From: Stappia sp.
GTDB taxonomy: Bacteria; Pseudomonadota; Alphaproteobacteria; Rhizobiales; Stappiaceae
Direction: 5' to 3'
DNA length: 64,000 nucleotides
Assembly: GCA_002722295.1 (NCBI GenBank)
Contig: PBLF01000017.1
Coordinates: 113,517 to 177,516 of the forward strand
Below the pieces are notes generated by a model. It saw only the letters and a program-made list of their open reading frames with translations, did not search any database and had not been told where the DNA came from. Below are positions 1 to 8,521 of this stretch, piece by piece. The position numbers and the translations under genes were made by a program. Position 1 is the first letter of the stretch, and each line of letters begins with the position of its first letter.

Positions 1-701
1 CGCAGGCTTTCGAGCAGGCCGCGCGCGCGTTCCAGGTCCTGGCCCGCGCCCGGGCGGCAGTCGACCAGCGTCGCGAAGGCGCGCCCGCCGGCCGCGGTCG
101 CCGATCCGGCGAGAATGTCCGCCGCGTCGCCGGCGATGCGGGTCTCGTCGGCGAAGACCAGGCGTCCGTCGCGGCGAATGCGCCAGCGATCGCGGAAGGT
201 CAGGCCGTGCACCACCTCGCCCATGGCCTCGCGGCCCATGACGACGCTTTCCAGCGCCAGCAGGGAGGCGGTGGGGGCGAGATCGGCGGAAAAGGAGCGG
301 GTCAGTTCGGCCCGGTCGAAGACGATCGTTTCCTGCGGCAGCCACTCCAGGCACGCGTTGTCGCCGGCCCGCAGGATGTTCTCCACGTGGGCGGCGCCCT
401 CCGCGCTGCGGTAGACGCGTTCCGCCGCCTGAGTGGTGACGACCGCGCGGGCGCCCTCGCCGACCTCCGCGTCGAACTCGAGATGGTCGCCGCCGGTCAG
501 GCCGCCGGCCGTGTTGAGCAGGACGGCGACCGGAATCGCGTCATGGGTGCGCGGCAGGCGGGCCTTGGCCGAGCCGCTCTGCTCCAGGTCGGCAAGCCGC
601 GTCTGGCCGTCGCGGGAGAGAAACCGCACCCTTGCGCGCCCGCGGGCACGCTGGAGGGCGGGCGGACTGGTCGTTCTGGGGGAAGCCGGGTCGGGCAGCA
701 T
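1..701 (-). CDS. ureD: Urease accessory protein UreD (partial, C-terminus outside window)
   Basis: Read on the minus strand from the ATG at 701-699, this frame stays open to base 1, giving the first 233 residues of a protein whose end lies outside the window. UreD/UreH proteins are usually about 270-280 residues. Typical UreD features visible are the PVAVLLNTAGGLTGGD segment, TTQAAERVYRS, and the LEWLPQETIVFDRAEL stretch. In the known family UreD binds apo-urease and, with UreF and UreG, helps insert nickel into the active site in the cytoplasm. Other urease genes would be expected further left. The first 30 residues are low in recognisable conservation, so the exact start is less certain than the identity. 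Confidence 0.9.
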   Translation of the reverse strand, partial: MLPDPASPRTTSPPALQRARGRARVRFLSRDGQTRLADLEQSGSAKARLPRTHDAIPVAVLLNTAGGLTGGDHLEFDAEVGEGARAVVTTQAAERVYRSAEGAAHVENILRAGDNACLEWLPQETIVFDRAELTRSFSADLAPTASLLALESVVMGREAMGEVVHGLTFRDRWRIRRDGRLVFADETRIAGDAADILAGSATAAGGRAFATLVDCRPGAGQDLERARGLLESL

Positions 702-772
702 GATCGTGCGGACTCTTTTGTTATGCTCTGGACGAACGGTATCTCACCCGTTCCATCATGCCGTTAGCAAGA

Positions 773-811
773 GCGGGGCCAAGTGTGCGGCAAGGGCGGG
801 GCCAGGTGTGC
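773..811. repeat. Short direct repeat, 16 bp, two copies
   Basis: GCGGGGCCAAGTGTGC at 773-788 recurs as GCGGGGCCAGGTGTGC at 796-811, with one mismatch and a 23-base period. It lies in non-coding DNA between divergent genes. It could be a slippage duplication or a paired regulator site; nothing in the sequence decides between these. Confidence 0.7.
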
Positions 812-941
812 CCGCGTGGCCGCCGGCTGCCGTGGCGCACCGATCGCGCCGCTCCCGCCGCGTGGCGCGCGGATCGGGCCGGGCGTGCGGATTTGCCCGC
901 ATATTGTGCATTTGCCCAAGCGGAAGGCGTCGTCAGGGGCT

Positions 942-970
942 TTGCAATTGGCGGCGCGCGCGGTCATGAT
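942..970 (+). promoter_or_regulatory. Possible sigma-70-type promoter of the YqeY gene
   Basis: TTGCAA at 942-947 and CATGAT at 965-970 are separated by 17 bases and lie 57 bases before the YqeY start. Both hexamers are imperfect matches to TTGACA and TATAAT, so this is only a candidate. Confidence 0.3.
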
Positions 971-1027
971 CGCCGCCGATTTCGCGCGTGCGGCAGGTCC
1001 GGCGCGCTGGCTCTCCAGGAGACGGCA

Positions 1028-1486
1028 ATGATCCGCGACGACATCAAGGGCGCCATGAAGGACGCCATGAAGGCAAAGGACACGGCGGCACTGGGCGCGC
1101 TGCGGCTGATGATCTCGGCCATCAACGACAAGGACATCGAGCGGCGCGGCAGCGAGGCGGCGGCGGGTGACGACGACGCGCTCGTGATCGAGGTGCTCAA
1201 GCGCATGATCAAGCAGCGCCGCGATTCCATCGCGCTCTACGAGAAGGGCGACCGCGAGGATCTGGCGGAGAAGGAGCGTGGCGAACTCGCGGTGATCGAG
1301 CGCTTCCTGCCCCGCCAGATGAGCGGTGAGGAGACGGAAGCGGCCGTTCGCGAGGCGATCGCGGCGGTCGGCGCCAGCGAGCCTAAGGACATGGGCCGTG
1401 TCATGGCGGAGCTGCGCGCGCGCCATGCCGACACGATGGACATGGGACGGGCCAGCGCGCTGGCGAAGGCGGCGCTTGCATCCTGA
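1028..1486 (+). CDS. yqeY: GatB/YqeY domain-containing protein
   Basis: A 152-residue all-alpha protein of the YqeY family. It begins with an MIRDDIKGAMKDAMKAKD-like helix and carries the typical LRLMISAINDKDIE and VLKRMIKQRRDSIALYEKGDREDLAEKE segments, followed by ERFLPRQMS and a C-terminal helical part resembling the tail domain of the amidotransferase subunit GatB. The family is thought to bind tRNA or influence tRNA-dependent amidation, but its role in free-standing form is poorly defined. Length matches the family's usual 145-155 residues. The ATG at 1028 is the conserved start; longer upstream extensions of the frame are not family-like. It stands alone between ureD and the carboxypeptidase gene. 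Confidence 0.9.
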   Translation: MIRDDIKGAMKDAMKAKDTAALGALRLMISAINDKDIERRGSEAAAGDDDALVIEVLKRMIKQRRDSIALYEKGDREDLAEKERGELAVIERFLPRQMSGEETEAAVREAIAAVGASEPKDMGRVMAELRARHADTMDMGRASALAKAALAS

Positions 1487-1526
1487 AACCTCGCGGCCGC
1501 CGAAGAGACGCGGAGCTTGCGAAGTT

Positions 1527-1555
1527 TTGCAATTCGGGGCCCGGATCGGCTAGAA
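1527..1555 (+). promoter_or_regulatory. Possible promoter of the D,D-carboxypeptidase gene
   Basis: TTGCAA (1527-1532) and CTAGAA (1550-1555) are spaced by 17 bases, about 70 bases before the GTG start at 1624. The match to consensus is partial but the position, in the only gap between the YqeY gene and the carboxypeptidase gene, is suitable. Confidence 0.4.
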
Positions 1556-1623
1556 AGAAAAGGGACACACGGGCGCGCAAGAGGCTGCCCGCGCCCTGCT
1601 CGTCGTCGCCTGGAGGTGTATCA

Positions 1624-3063
1624 GTGCCAAGCAATGCGGTGATCCGTTTGGCGATGGGTGCCGGAAGGGGCGTCCTGTCCCTCGTTCTGGCCATGGTCCT
1701 GTTTGCCGGCGTGCTCGCCGCCGGATCCGCCCCGGCGCGGGCCGGCATCGGGGCGTGGATCGTCGTCGACATGGAGACCGGGGCCGTGCTCGACCAGCAG
1801 GCCGCGCGCCGCCAGTGGTATCCGGCTTCGATCACGAAGCTCATGACCGCCTATCTGACCTTCAAGGCCATGCGCGAGGGCCGGGCCGACAAGACTTCGG
1901 TCGTGACCGTCAGCGCCAATGCGCATTCCATGCCGCCGAGCAAGATCGGCTTCAAGCCGGGCACGCGGATTACCCTCGACACGGCGTTGAAGATGCTGAT
2001 CGTCAAGTCGGCGAACGACATCGCGGTGGCCGTGGCGGAGTCGATCGGCGGCAGCGAGCCGGGGTTCATCGCCATGATGAACGAGGAGGCGCGCCGGCTC
2101 GGCATGAGCGCCACCCATTTCGTCAATCCGCACGGGCTCCCCGACAACGGGCAGGTTTCCTCGGCGCGTGATCTTGCCGTTCTTGCCCGCGCGCTCTGGC
2201 GTGAGTTTCCCGAACACCGGCACTACTTCCAGGTCGCGGGGCTGCGGCTTGGCAACAAGCTGCTGAAGTCCGCCAACCGCGAGTTTCTGGCCCGGGTGCC
2301 CGGCGCCAATGGCATGAAGACCGGTTATGTGTGCAATTCCGGGCTCAACGTGGTCGTCACGGCGACGCGTGGCGGGCGCACGGTGATGGCCGTCATTCTC
2401 GGCGCCGCGTCCGGCGTGGAGCGGGCGGCGAAGGCGCGGGGGCTTCTCGAGGATGGCTTCCGCACTCGCTCGGGGCGCAGCCTCGACCAGCTCACGGGCG
2501 TCTCCGGCCGTCCTCCGGCGGACGGATACTGCAAGCGCAACGAACGGCCCAGCGCCGAGGACCTGATGGCCGCCTATGCCGGCGGCGGCAGCCGTTCCGG
2601 CGGGTCGGTCCTGTCCTTCGCGGCGGCCGGCGTGTCGCGTCCGCCCGCGCTCCAGGGGCTTGCCGCGCCCGTCGCGGGGGATGACGATGACGACGTGCCC
2701 ACCAAGGAGAACGGCAAGACCGACTGGGCCAAGGTGGTGGACGAGGTCATCGGTCCGCGCCAGCGCGACAATGCCCCGATCCGCGTTTCGGTCGCCGTGC
2801 CGGCGGGGGCCACGCCGCCGCGCGTCGCCGGTGTTCCGGCGTCCGCGATCGCGACCGTTTCCGGCGGGGTCGCGGCGCCCGGCATTCCGCTGCCGACGCC
2901 CAAGCCCTTCACCGTGGCGGCTGGAAACGACGGCCCGGCCGCGGGGGCGATCCTGGTTCCCTCCAGCCCCTCTTCCGCGGATGCGGCCCCGAAGCCCGGC
3001 TCGATCTTCCGGGGCAAGCCGCTCGTGATCGTGCCGAGACCGCTGGCGGCTCCACGCCCCTGA
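1624..3063 (+). CDS. Secreted D-alanyl-D-alanine carboxypeptidase (penicillin-binding protein, peptidase S11)
   Basis: A 479-residue PBP5/6-type enzyme that trims the terminal D-Ala from peptidoglycan pentapeptides in the periplasm. Residues 1-40 form a signal peptide (hydrophobic stretch ending APARA). The three penicillin-binding motifs are present: SxxK as S69-I-T-K72, SxN as S129-A-N131 and KTG at 232-234. The catalytic domain ends near residue 290. The remaining 190 residues are rich in Pro, Ala and Gly and lack a recognisable PBP5 C-terminal beta domain, as is common in alphaproteobacterial DacF-like proteins. GTG at 1624 is chosen because GGAGG sits at 1612-1616, a good distance upstream, and the signal peptide follows directly. 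It is a single gene, with the CobW gene 71 bases downstream. Confidence 0.92.
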   Translation: MPSNAVIRLAMGAGRGVLSLVLAMVLFAGVLAAGSAPARAGIGAWIVVDMETGAVLDQQAARRQWYPASITKLMTAYLTFKAMREGRADKTSVVTVSANAHSMPPSKIGFKPGTRITLDTALKMLIVKSANDIAVAVAESIGGSEPGFIAMMNEEARRLGMSATHFVNPHGLPDNGQVSSARDLAVLARALWREFPEHRHYFQVAGLRLGNKLLKSANREFLARVPGANGMKTGYVCNSGLNVVVTATRGGRTVMAVILGAASGVERAAKARGLLEDGFRTRSGRSLDQLTGVSGRPPADGYCKRNERPSAEDLMAAYAGGGSRSGGSVLSFAAAGVSRPPALQGLAAPVAGDDDDDVPTKENGKTDWAKVVDEVIGPRQRDNAPIRVSVAVPAGATPPRVAGVPASAIATVSGGVAAPGIPLPTPKPFTVAAGNDGPAAGAILVPSSPSSADAAPKPGSIFRGKPLVIVPRPLAAPRP

Positions 3064-3134
3064 TCGCGTCAATGCAAACCGCCTGATCGCGGACGGGCCT
3101 CGCGTCCGTCCGCGCGCCTACTTGAGGACCTGTC

Positions 3135-4337
3135 GTGACCGCTTCCTCCCCGCCCGCCGCGCGCGGGCCCAAGCCTCCGATCCCGCTGACCGTCATCACC
3201 GGCTTTCTCGGCTCGGGCAAGACGACCCTGCTCAACGCGCTTCTCGCCGACCCGGCGCTGTCCGACACCGCCGTCATCATCAACGAGTTCGGCGAGGTGG
3301 GCCTCGACCATCTGTTCGTCGCCGGCGGTGACGAGGGCATCATCGAGCTGTCGTCGGGCTGCCTGTGCTGCACGATCCGGGGCGACCTCGTCACGACGCT
3401 GGAGGATCTGCTGCGCCGGGTCGACAACGGACGCACCGAGCATCTGGCGCGCGTGGTGATCGAGACGACGGGTCTCGCCGATCCGGCCCCCGTCCTGCAC
3501 ACGGTGATGCAGCATCCCTATCTGGTCATGCGCTACCGCCTCGATGGCGTGGTGACGCTGGTCGACGCGGCGAACGGGCTTGGGACGCTCGACGCGCAGG
3601 AAGAGGCGGTGAAGCAGGTGGCGGTCGCCGACCGGATCGTGCTCACCAAGACCGACCTGCCCGAAGGCGCGGCCGCGCTCGACGAGGACGCGCCCCTGCG
3701 CCGGCGCATCCGCGAGCTCAACCCGGCGGCGCCGGTGCTGCTTGCGCAGGCGGGCGAGGCGACGGCGCGCGATCTCATTGGTCTCGGGCTCTACGATCCC
3801 GACACGAAGACCGCCGACGTGCGCCGCTGGCTCAACGCGGAAGCTTATGAAGGCGATGCCGGGCATCACCATCATCACGACCACGATCATGATCACCACC
3901 ACCACCACCACCACCACCACGGGCATGATCACGGCCATGATCCGAACCGGCATGGCGACGACATTCGTGCCTTCTCGCTGACCAGCGACAGGGCGATCAG
4001 CGCGTCCGGACTGGAAATGTTCCTGGACCTCTTGCGCTCGGCGCATGGGCCGAAGCTCCTGCGCATGAAGGGCATCGTGCGGATCGCCGAGGACCCCGAG
4101 CATCCGGTCGTGCTGCATGGGGTGCAGCACGTGTTTCATCCGCCGACGCGCCTCGAGGCGTGGCCGGATGCCGACCGCACCACGCGGCTGGTCTTCATCA
4201 CCCGCGATTTGCCGGAAGGCTTCGTGCGCCGTCTCTTCGATGCCTTCGTGGGCAACGTGCAGACCGACACGCCGGACGGGGCCGCGCTGTCGGAAAATCC
4301 GCTCGCGATCACCGGCTTCAGCGGCCGCTTCGGGTAA
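3135..4337 (+). CDS. CobW/COG0523 family GTP-binding metallochaperone with a His-rich loop
   Basis: A 400-residue G3E GTPase. The P-loop GFLGSGKTT is at residues 23-31, and the family-defining CxCC metal site is C76-L-C78-C79. The C-terminal CobW domain begins near residue 278. Between the two domains lies an extreme His/Asp run (residues about 244-269, mostly His with interspersed Asp), a likely zinc- or other metal-binding buffer loop. The family includes cobalamin-related CobW and zinc-transferase (ZNG1-like) members. The corrinoid adenosyltransferase 3.5 kb away is weak context for cobalt, and no Zur box was noticed upstream. The GTG start has GAGGA about 8 bases before it. Metal specificity cannot be assigned from sequence alone. 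Confidence 0.9.
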   Translation: MTASSPPAARGPKPPIPLTVITGFLGSGKTTLLNALLADPALSDTAVIINEFGEVGLDHLFVAGGDEGIIELSSGCLCCTIRGDLVTTLEDLLRRVDNGRTEHLARVVIETTGLADPAPVLHTVMQHPYLVMRYRLDGVVTLVDAANGLGTLDAQEEAVKQVAVADRIVLTKTDLPEGAAALDEDAPLRRRIRELNPAAPVLLAQAGEATARDLIGLGLYDPDTKTADVRRWLNAEAYEGDAGHHHHHDHDHDHHHHHHHHHGHDHGHDPNRHGDDIRAFSLTSDRAISASGLEMFLDLLRSAHGPKLLRMKGIVRIAEDPEHPVVLHGVQHVFHPPTRLEAWPDADRTTRLVFITRDLPEGFVRRLFDAFVGNVQTDTPDGAALSENPLAITGFSGRFG

Positions 4338-4369
4338 CGTACGCCTACACGGGCCTGCCGGCCGTTGCC

Positions 4370-5242
4370 TCAGTCGCCCTTGCCGTCCCGCACCCGGATG
4401 AGGCCTTCCTGGGCGACCGAGGCGACGAGTTCGCCGGAGCGCGTGTAGAGGCTTCCCCGGGTAAAGCCGCGACCGCCGGACGAAGACGGGCTGTCCTCGA
4501 CGTAGAGCAGCCATTCGTCGGCGCGAAACGGGCGGTGGAACCACATGGCGTGATCGAGGCTGGCCACCTGGAGCCCGGTGTCGAACACGCTGGTGCCATG
4601 CGCGAAGAGCGAGGTGTCGAGCAACGTCATGTCGGAGGCATAGGCCAGGACGCAGGTGTGGATGCGCGGATCGTCGGGAAGCGGCGCGCTGGCGCGCACC
4701 CAGACGTTCTGGGACGGCACCAGCTTCTTGCGGCTGAAATAGTGGGTCAGGTCGACGGGGCGCAGCTCGATCGGGCGTTCGCGCTCCCAGTAGCGCCGCA
4801 CGGCTTCCGGGGCATGGGCGAGGAACTTTTCCTTCAGCTCCGCCTCGCTGGGAAGGTCTTCCGGCGCCGGAACGTCAGGCATCGCGGTTTGATGTTCCAG
4901 CCCCTCTTCCATTTTCTGGAAGGAAGCCGACATGGAGTAGATCGCCCGTCCGTGCTGGATGGCGACGACCCGCCGCGTTGTAAAGCTGCCGCCGTCGCGG
5001 ATACGGTCGACCTCGTAGATGATGGGAACCGCCGGGTCGCCGGGGCGCAGGAAGTAGGCATGAAGCGAATGCACCATCCGCTCTTCCGGCACGGTGCGCG
5101 AGGCGGCGACCAGCGCCTGGCCGATGACCTGGCCGCCGAACACGCGCTGCCATCCCACCTGCGGGCTCATGCCGCGGAAGAGATTGTGTTCCAGGGGCTC
5201 GAGATCGAGTATCGAGAGCAGGGCGTCCACGGCGGAAGGCAT
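4370..5242 (-). CDS. tesB: Acyl-CoA thioesterase II
   Basis: A 290-residue double-hotdog thioesterase that hydrolyses acyl-CoA to free fatty acid and CoA. Family hallmarks read from the translation include LEPLEHNLFRG near the N-terminus, the FGGQVIGQALVAA helix, HSLHAYFLRPGD, and in the second hotdog SLDHAMWFHRPFRADEWLLY followed by GRGFTRGSLYTRSGELVAS. Length matches E. coli TesB (about 286). The start at 5242 is the conserved MPSAVDALLSILDLE; the frame is open further upstream but that part looks non-coding. It converges on the CobW gene with 32 bases between stops and is divergent from the ubiquinone hydroxylase gene. Confidence 0.94.
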   Translation of the reverse strand: MPSAVDALLSILDLEPLEHNLFRGMSPQVGWQRVFGGQVIGQALVAASRTVPEERMVHSLHAYFLRPGDPAVPIIYEVDRIRDGGSFTTRRVVAIQHGRAIYSMSASFQKMEEGLEHQTAMPDVPAPEDLPSEAELKEKFLAHAPEAVRRYWERERPIELRPVDLTHYFSRKKLVPSQNVWVRASAPLPDDPRIHTCVLAYASDMTLLDTSLFAHGTSVFDTGLQVASLDHAMWFHRPFRADEWLLYVEDSPSSSGGRGFTRGSLYTRSGELVASVAQEGLIRVRDGKGD

Positions 5243-5391
5243 GTTCGGGGACCTCTTCGGGGAAACGGGCGGCCGGTCGTCGGGCTCCGGCGGTGGGCGA
5301 ACCTGAGTGCCGGGCGGGCCCAAAGTCAAGACTGTCGCAGGGGAAGGCCCCGGCCGGACACGAAAGCCCGGCACAGCGCAAGGAGAAGCGG

Positions 5392-6621
5392 ATGAGCGCG
5401 CAAGACACACCGATCGACGTCCTGATCGCCGGCGGCGGCTACGTCGGACTGTCGCTCGCCGTGGCATTGAAGCAGGCGGATCCGGCGATGGAGATCGCCG
5501 TCGTCGACCTGCGCGAGATCGAACAGATGGAGCGCGACCCGCGCGCCTCGGCCATCGTGGCCGCCGCCTCGCGGATGCTCGACCATCTCGGCGTGTGGGA
5601 GGAGATCCGCCCGCAGGCGCAGCCGATGACCGAGATGATCGTGACGGATTCCAGGCTGCGCGACACGGTCCGCCCGGTTTTCCTGACCTTCGACGGCGAC
5701 GTGGAGCCGGGTGAGCCCTTCGCGCACATGGTGCCGAACGGCACCATGGTGGGTGCGCTGGCGCGCCGGGCGGTGGCGCTTGGCGTCGACCTTCTCACCA
5801 GCGACAGTGTCACCGGCTTCACCATGACCGGCTCCGGCGTGGACATTCGCCTCGGGTCGGGCGCGGCCCGGCATGCGCGGTTGCTGGTGGCGGCGGACGG
5901 CGTGCGGTCCAAACTGCGCGATCTTGCCGGGATCGGCGTGGTGCGCTGGGACTACGACCAGTCGGGCATCGTCACCACCGTGCGGCACGAGCGCCCGCAC
6001 AACGGCCGCGCCGAGGAACACTTCCTGCCGGCGGGACCTTTCGCCATCCTGCCGCTCGTCGGCGATCGTTCGTCGCTTGTGTGGTCGGAGCGGCGCGCGG
6101 ATGCCGACAAGCTGGTCAAGGGCGACGATTTCACCTTCGAGCTCGAGCTGGAACGCCGTTTCGGCCACCATCTCGGCAAGATTGAGCTTGCCGGTCCGCG
6201 CCATGCCTTTCCGCTCGGCCTCACGCTGGCCCGCGATTTCGTGCGCCCGCGCTTCGCGCTTGCCGGCGATTCCGCCCATGGCATTCACCCGATCTCGGGT
6301 CAGGGCCTCAACATGGGCTTCAAGGACGTGGCGGCCCTGGCGCAGGTGCTTGTCGAGGCACGGCGCCTTGGCGAGGACATCGGCGCGCAGCACGTGCTGG
6401 AGCGCTACCAGCGCTGGCGGCGGTTCGACACCTGGCGCATGGGGGTCGTGACCGACGTGCTCAACCGGCTTTTCTCCAACGATCTCGACGTGGTGCGTGC
6501 CGTGCGCGACATGGGGCTCGGCCTCGTGGACCGCATGCCGGGCCTGAAGCGGATGTTCATTCGCCAGGCCGCCGGCCTGGAGGGTCCGGCGCCGAGACTG
6601 CTCGCGGGCCAGGCCATCTGA
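5392..6621 (+). CDS. FAD-dependent ubiquinone biosynthesis hydroxylase (UbiH/UbiF/COQ6 family)
   Basis: A 409-residue class A flavoprotein monooxygenase that would hydroxylate the aromatic ring of a ubiquinone precursor at the membrane. It has the N-terminal Rossmann motif (IAGGGYVGLSLAVALKQ, residues about 10-26), the mid-protein LLVAADGVRSKLR motif, and the second FAD motif GDSAHGIHPISGQGLNMGFKD near residue 290. AAGGAG at 5380-5385 positions the ATG at 5392; the open frame upstream of it is not family-like. Which ring position is hydroxylated (UbiH, UbiF or the alphaproteobacterial UbiL/UbiM types) cannot be read reliably, so no symbol is given. It is transcribed alone, divergent from tesB. 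Confidence 0.9.
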   Translation: MSAQDTPIDVLIAGGGYVGLSLAVALKQADPAMEIAVVDLREIEQMERDPRASAIVAAASRMLDHLGVWEEIRPQAQPMTEMIVTDSRLRDTVRPVFLTFDGDVEPGEPFAHMVPNGTMVGALARRAVALGVDLLTSDSVTGFTMTGSGVDIRLGSGAARHARLLVAADGVRSKLRDLAGIGVVRWDYDQSGIVTTVRHERPHNGRAEEHFLPAGPFAILPLVGDRSSLVWSERRADADKLVKGDDFTFELELERRFGHHLGKIELAGPRHAFPLGLTLARDFVRPRFALAGDSAHGIHPISGQGLNMGFKDVAALAQVLVEARRLGEDIGAQHVLERYQRWRRFDTWRMGVVTDVLNRLFSNDLDVVRAVRDMGLGLVDRMPGLKRMFIRQAAGLEGPAPRLLAGQAI

Positions 6622-6722
6622 ACGTGCTATTCGTGCGAAAGTCGTTTCATCCGGCGGCCGTTTCGGACTAGGTAGGAAACCGCGCCGGCGCGTTCCGCCG
6701 GCGGAGGAGGGACAACCGCTTC

Positions 6723-7640
6723 ATGGCCGACACCGCTCCGGCCCCGCCGCGCCCGGACCGTCCGATGGACCGGCGGCAGCGCAGCGTGCTCATCACCGGG
6801 TGCTCGTCGGGGATCGGCGAGGCGGCCGCGCACACCCTGCGCGGGCGTGACTGGAGGGTGTTCGCGACCGCGCGCCGGGACGAGGACGTCGCCCGGCTGC
6901 AGGCCATGGGCTTCGAGAGCCTGCGTCTCGACTATCACGACGAAGCAAGCCTGGTCGCCGGCGCGCGCGAGGTGCTGGAGAGAACGGACGGACGCCTCGA
7001 CGCGCTGTTCAACAACGGCGCCTTCGCGATTCCCGGGGCCATCGAGGATCTTCCCGCCGACGCGCTTCGCGACCTTTTCCAGGCCAATTTCTTCGGCTGG
7101 CACACGCTGACAAGGGCGATCCTTCCCGCCATGAGGGCGCAGGGCGGCGGCCGGATTGTGCAGTGCTCGTCGATCCTGGGGTTCATCGGCATGCCGTATC
7201 GCGGCGCCTACAACGCGTCCAAGTTCGCGCTGGAGGGCTACAGCGACACCCTGCGGCTGGAGCTTGCGGGAACCGGCATTCACGTGTCGCTGATCGAGCC
7301 GGGGCCGATCGCCACCCGCTTCACCGAAAACGCCATGGCGAAGTTTCACGAGGTGATCGGCGAGGAAGGGCTTGCCGTCTCGCCGCATCGCGCGAGTTAC
7401 GAGGCACGGCTCGCGCGCATGGCCGCCGGCGAGCCCTCGCCGTTCAAGCGACCGCCCCGGGCGGTGGTGCGCCAGCTCGTCCACGCGCTCGAGGCGTCGC
7501 GTCCGAGGCCGCGCTATCGCACGACGGTGCCGACGCGGGTCATGGCCGTGGCGCGGCGGATGCTGAGCACGCGCATGATGGACCGGGTCCTGGCGCGTGC
7601 CGCGCGCGGAGAGGAACAGGCCGGCCCCGCCGGCAGATGA
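6723..7640 (+). CDS. Short-chain dehydrogenase/reductase family oxidoreductase
   Basis: A 305-residue classical SDR. The cofactor motif is TGCSSGIGEAAA (about residues 22-33), the structural motif is NNGAFA in place of NNAG, and the catalytic triad is the Ser in QCSSILG with YxxxK as Y-N-A-S-K. The PGPIATRF segment after the catalytic residues is typical. A basic C-terminal extension of some 50 residues follows. Such proteins use NAD(P)H to reduce or oxidise small carbonyl or alcohol substrates; the substrate is not evident here. A strong GGAGGAGG lies about 17 bases upstream of the ATG. The neighbours (HIG1-like peptide, corrinoid adenosyltransferase) follow on the same strand with short gaps and may be co-transcribed. 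Confidence 0.88.
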   Translation: MADTAPAPPRPDRPMDRRQRSVLITGCSSGIGEAAAHTLRGRDWRVFATARRDEDVARLQAMGFESLRLDYHDEASLVAGAREVLERTDGRLDALFNNGAFAIPGAIEDLPADALRDLFQANFFGWHTLTRAILPAMRAQGGGRIVQCSSILGFIGMPYRGAYNASKFALEGYSDTLRLELAGTGIHVSLIEPGPIATRFTENAMAKFHEVIGEEGLAVSPHRASYEARLARMAAGEPSPFKRPPRAVVRQLVHALEASRPRPRYRTTVPTRVMAVARRMLSTRMMDRVLARAARGEEQAGPAGR

Positions 7641-7688
7641 CGACGCGCCCCGGAAACGGGCGGCGAGACAGAACTGGAAGGACTGGAA

Positions 7689-7886
7689 ATGGCTGAAATC
7701 CTGCGGGCGGCAATTCCCTTCGCGGTCGGCGCGGTGGCGGTCGTCCTGCTGCTGGGCCTGTGGAACATGATGCGCGGCGGCTCGTCCTCGCGGTCGCAGA
7801 CCCTCATGCGCTGGCGCGTGGGCCTGCAGTTTCTCGCGATCCTGATCGTCATGACGGTGCTCTACCTGACCGGCTCCCGTCCCTGA
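7689..7886 (+). CDS. Small twin-transmembrane protein, HIG1-domain type
   Basis: A 65-residue protein with two hydrophobic helices (about residues 9-27 and 44-61) joined by a basic, Ser-rich loop containing R-G-G and S-R-S-Q-T-L-M-R-W-R. This loop and the helix pair match the hypoxia-induced HIG1 / twin-transmembrane family found in alphaproteobacteria and, by descent, in mitochondria, where members associate with cytochrome c oxidase. A purine-rich GGAAGGACTGGAA leads into the ATG. It sits 23 bases before the corrinoid adenosyltransferase gene on the same strand. A role in the respiratory chain is a family-based guess only. Confidence 0.78.
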   Translation: MAEILRAAIPFAVGAVAVVLLLGLWNMMRGGSSSRSQTLMRWRVGLQFLAILIVMTVLYLTGSRP

Positions 7887-7909
7887 CAGGTGAACCAGAG
7901 GAGGTCCGT

Positions 7910-8482
7910 ATGGTTGTCCTGAACAAGATCTACACGAAGACCGGCGACGGCGGCACGACCGCCCTTGCCTCCGGCGAGCGCCGGCCCAAGCATGACCTGC
8001 GGGTCGAGGCCTATGGCACGGTCGATGAAACCAACGCGGCGGTCGGGCTCGCCCGGCTCGCGGTGGCGGAGAGCGATCCCGATCTCGACGCGGTGCTGGC
8101 GCGCATCCAGAACGACCTGTTCGATCTCGGCGCGGACCTGGCGACGCCGGAGAGCGAGAACCCGGCCTATCCGCCGCTCAGGGTCGTCGAGGCGCAGGTG
8201 AAGGCGATCGAGGCGGAGATCGACCGGCTCAACTCCGGTCTCGAGCCGCTGCGCTCCTTCGTGCTGCCCGGCGGTTCACAGGCGGCGGCGCATCTTCACC
8301 ATGCCCGCACGGTGTCGCGGCGTGCGGAACGGCTCATCACGGCGCTGGCCGAGCAGGAGCCGGTCACGCGCGAGGCGCTGGTCTACATGAACCGGCTGTC
8401 CGATTTCTTCTTCGTCGCCGCGCGCCATGCGAACGACCGGGGTCAGGCGGACGTTCTCTGGGTGCCGGGCAAGAACCGCTGA
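7910..8482 (+). CDS. ATP:cob(I)alamin adenosyltransferase, PduO type
   Basis: A 190-residue trimeric PduO-type enzyme that transfers the adenosyl group of ATP to cob(I)alamin, making coenzyme B12 in the cytoplasm. The N-terminal ATP-binding motif IYTKTGDGGTT is at residues 7-17. The conserved RVEAYGTVDETNA follows, then SRRAER and the C-terminal YMNRLSDFFFVAAR block that forms the active site between subunits. Length agrees with the family. GAGGAGG ends five bases before the ATG at 7910, which fixes the start; an upstream open frame overlapping the HIG1-like gene is a shadow. It probably shares a transcript with the HIG1-like gene before it and the rhomboid gene 39 bases after it. Confidence 0.94.
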   Translation: MVVLNKIYTKTGDGGTTALASGERRPKHDLRVEAYGTVDETNAAVGLARLAVAESDPDLDAVLARIQNDLFDLGADLATPESENPAYPPLRVVEAQVKAIEAEIDRLNSGLEPLRSFVLPGGSQAAAHLHHARTVSRRAERLITALAEQEPVTREALVYMNRLSDFFFVAARHANDRGQADVLWVPGKNR

Positions 8483-8521
8483 GGCGGCCGCGCCCGCGGG
8501 CGCGGACAAGAGCGAGATCCG

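Larger units (their letters stand above)
702..1027. other. Intergenic region between ureD and the YqeY gene
   Basis: These 326 bases separate the divergent ureD and YqeY genes and must hold both promoters. I see no convincing coding frame; open frames here are out of step with the neighbours and resemble no family. Two features stand out: a near-perfect 16-bp direct repeat (773-811) and a weak promoter-like pair before the YqeY gene. Nothing else is recognised. Confidence 0.6.
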
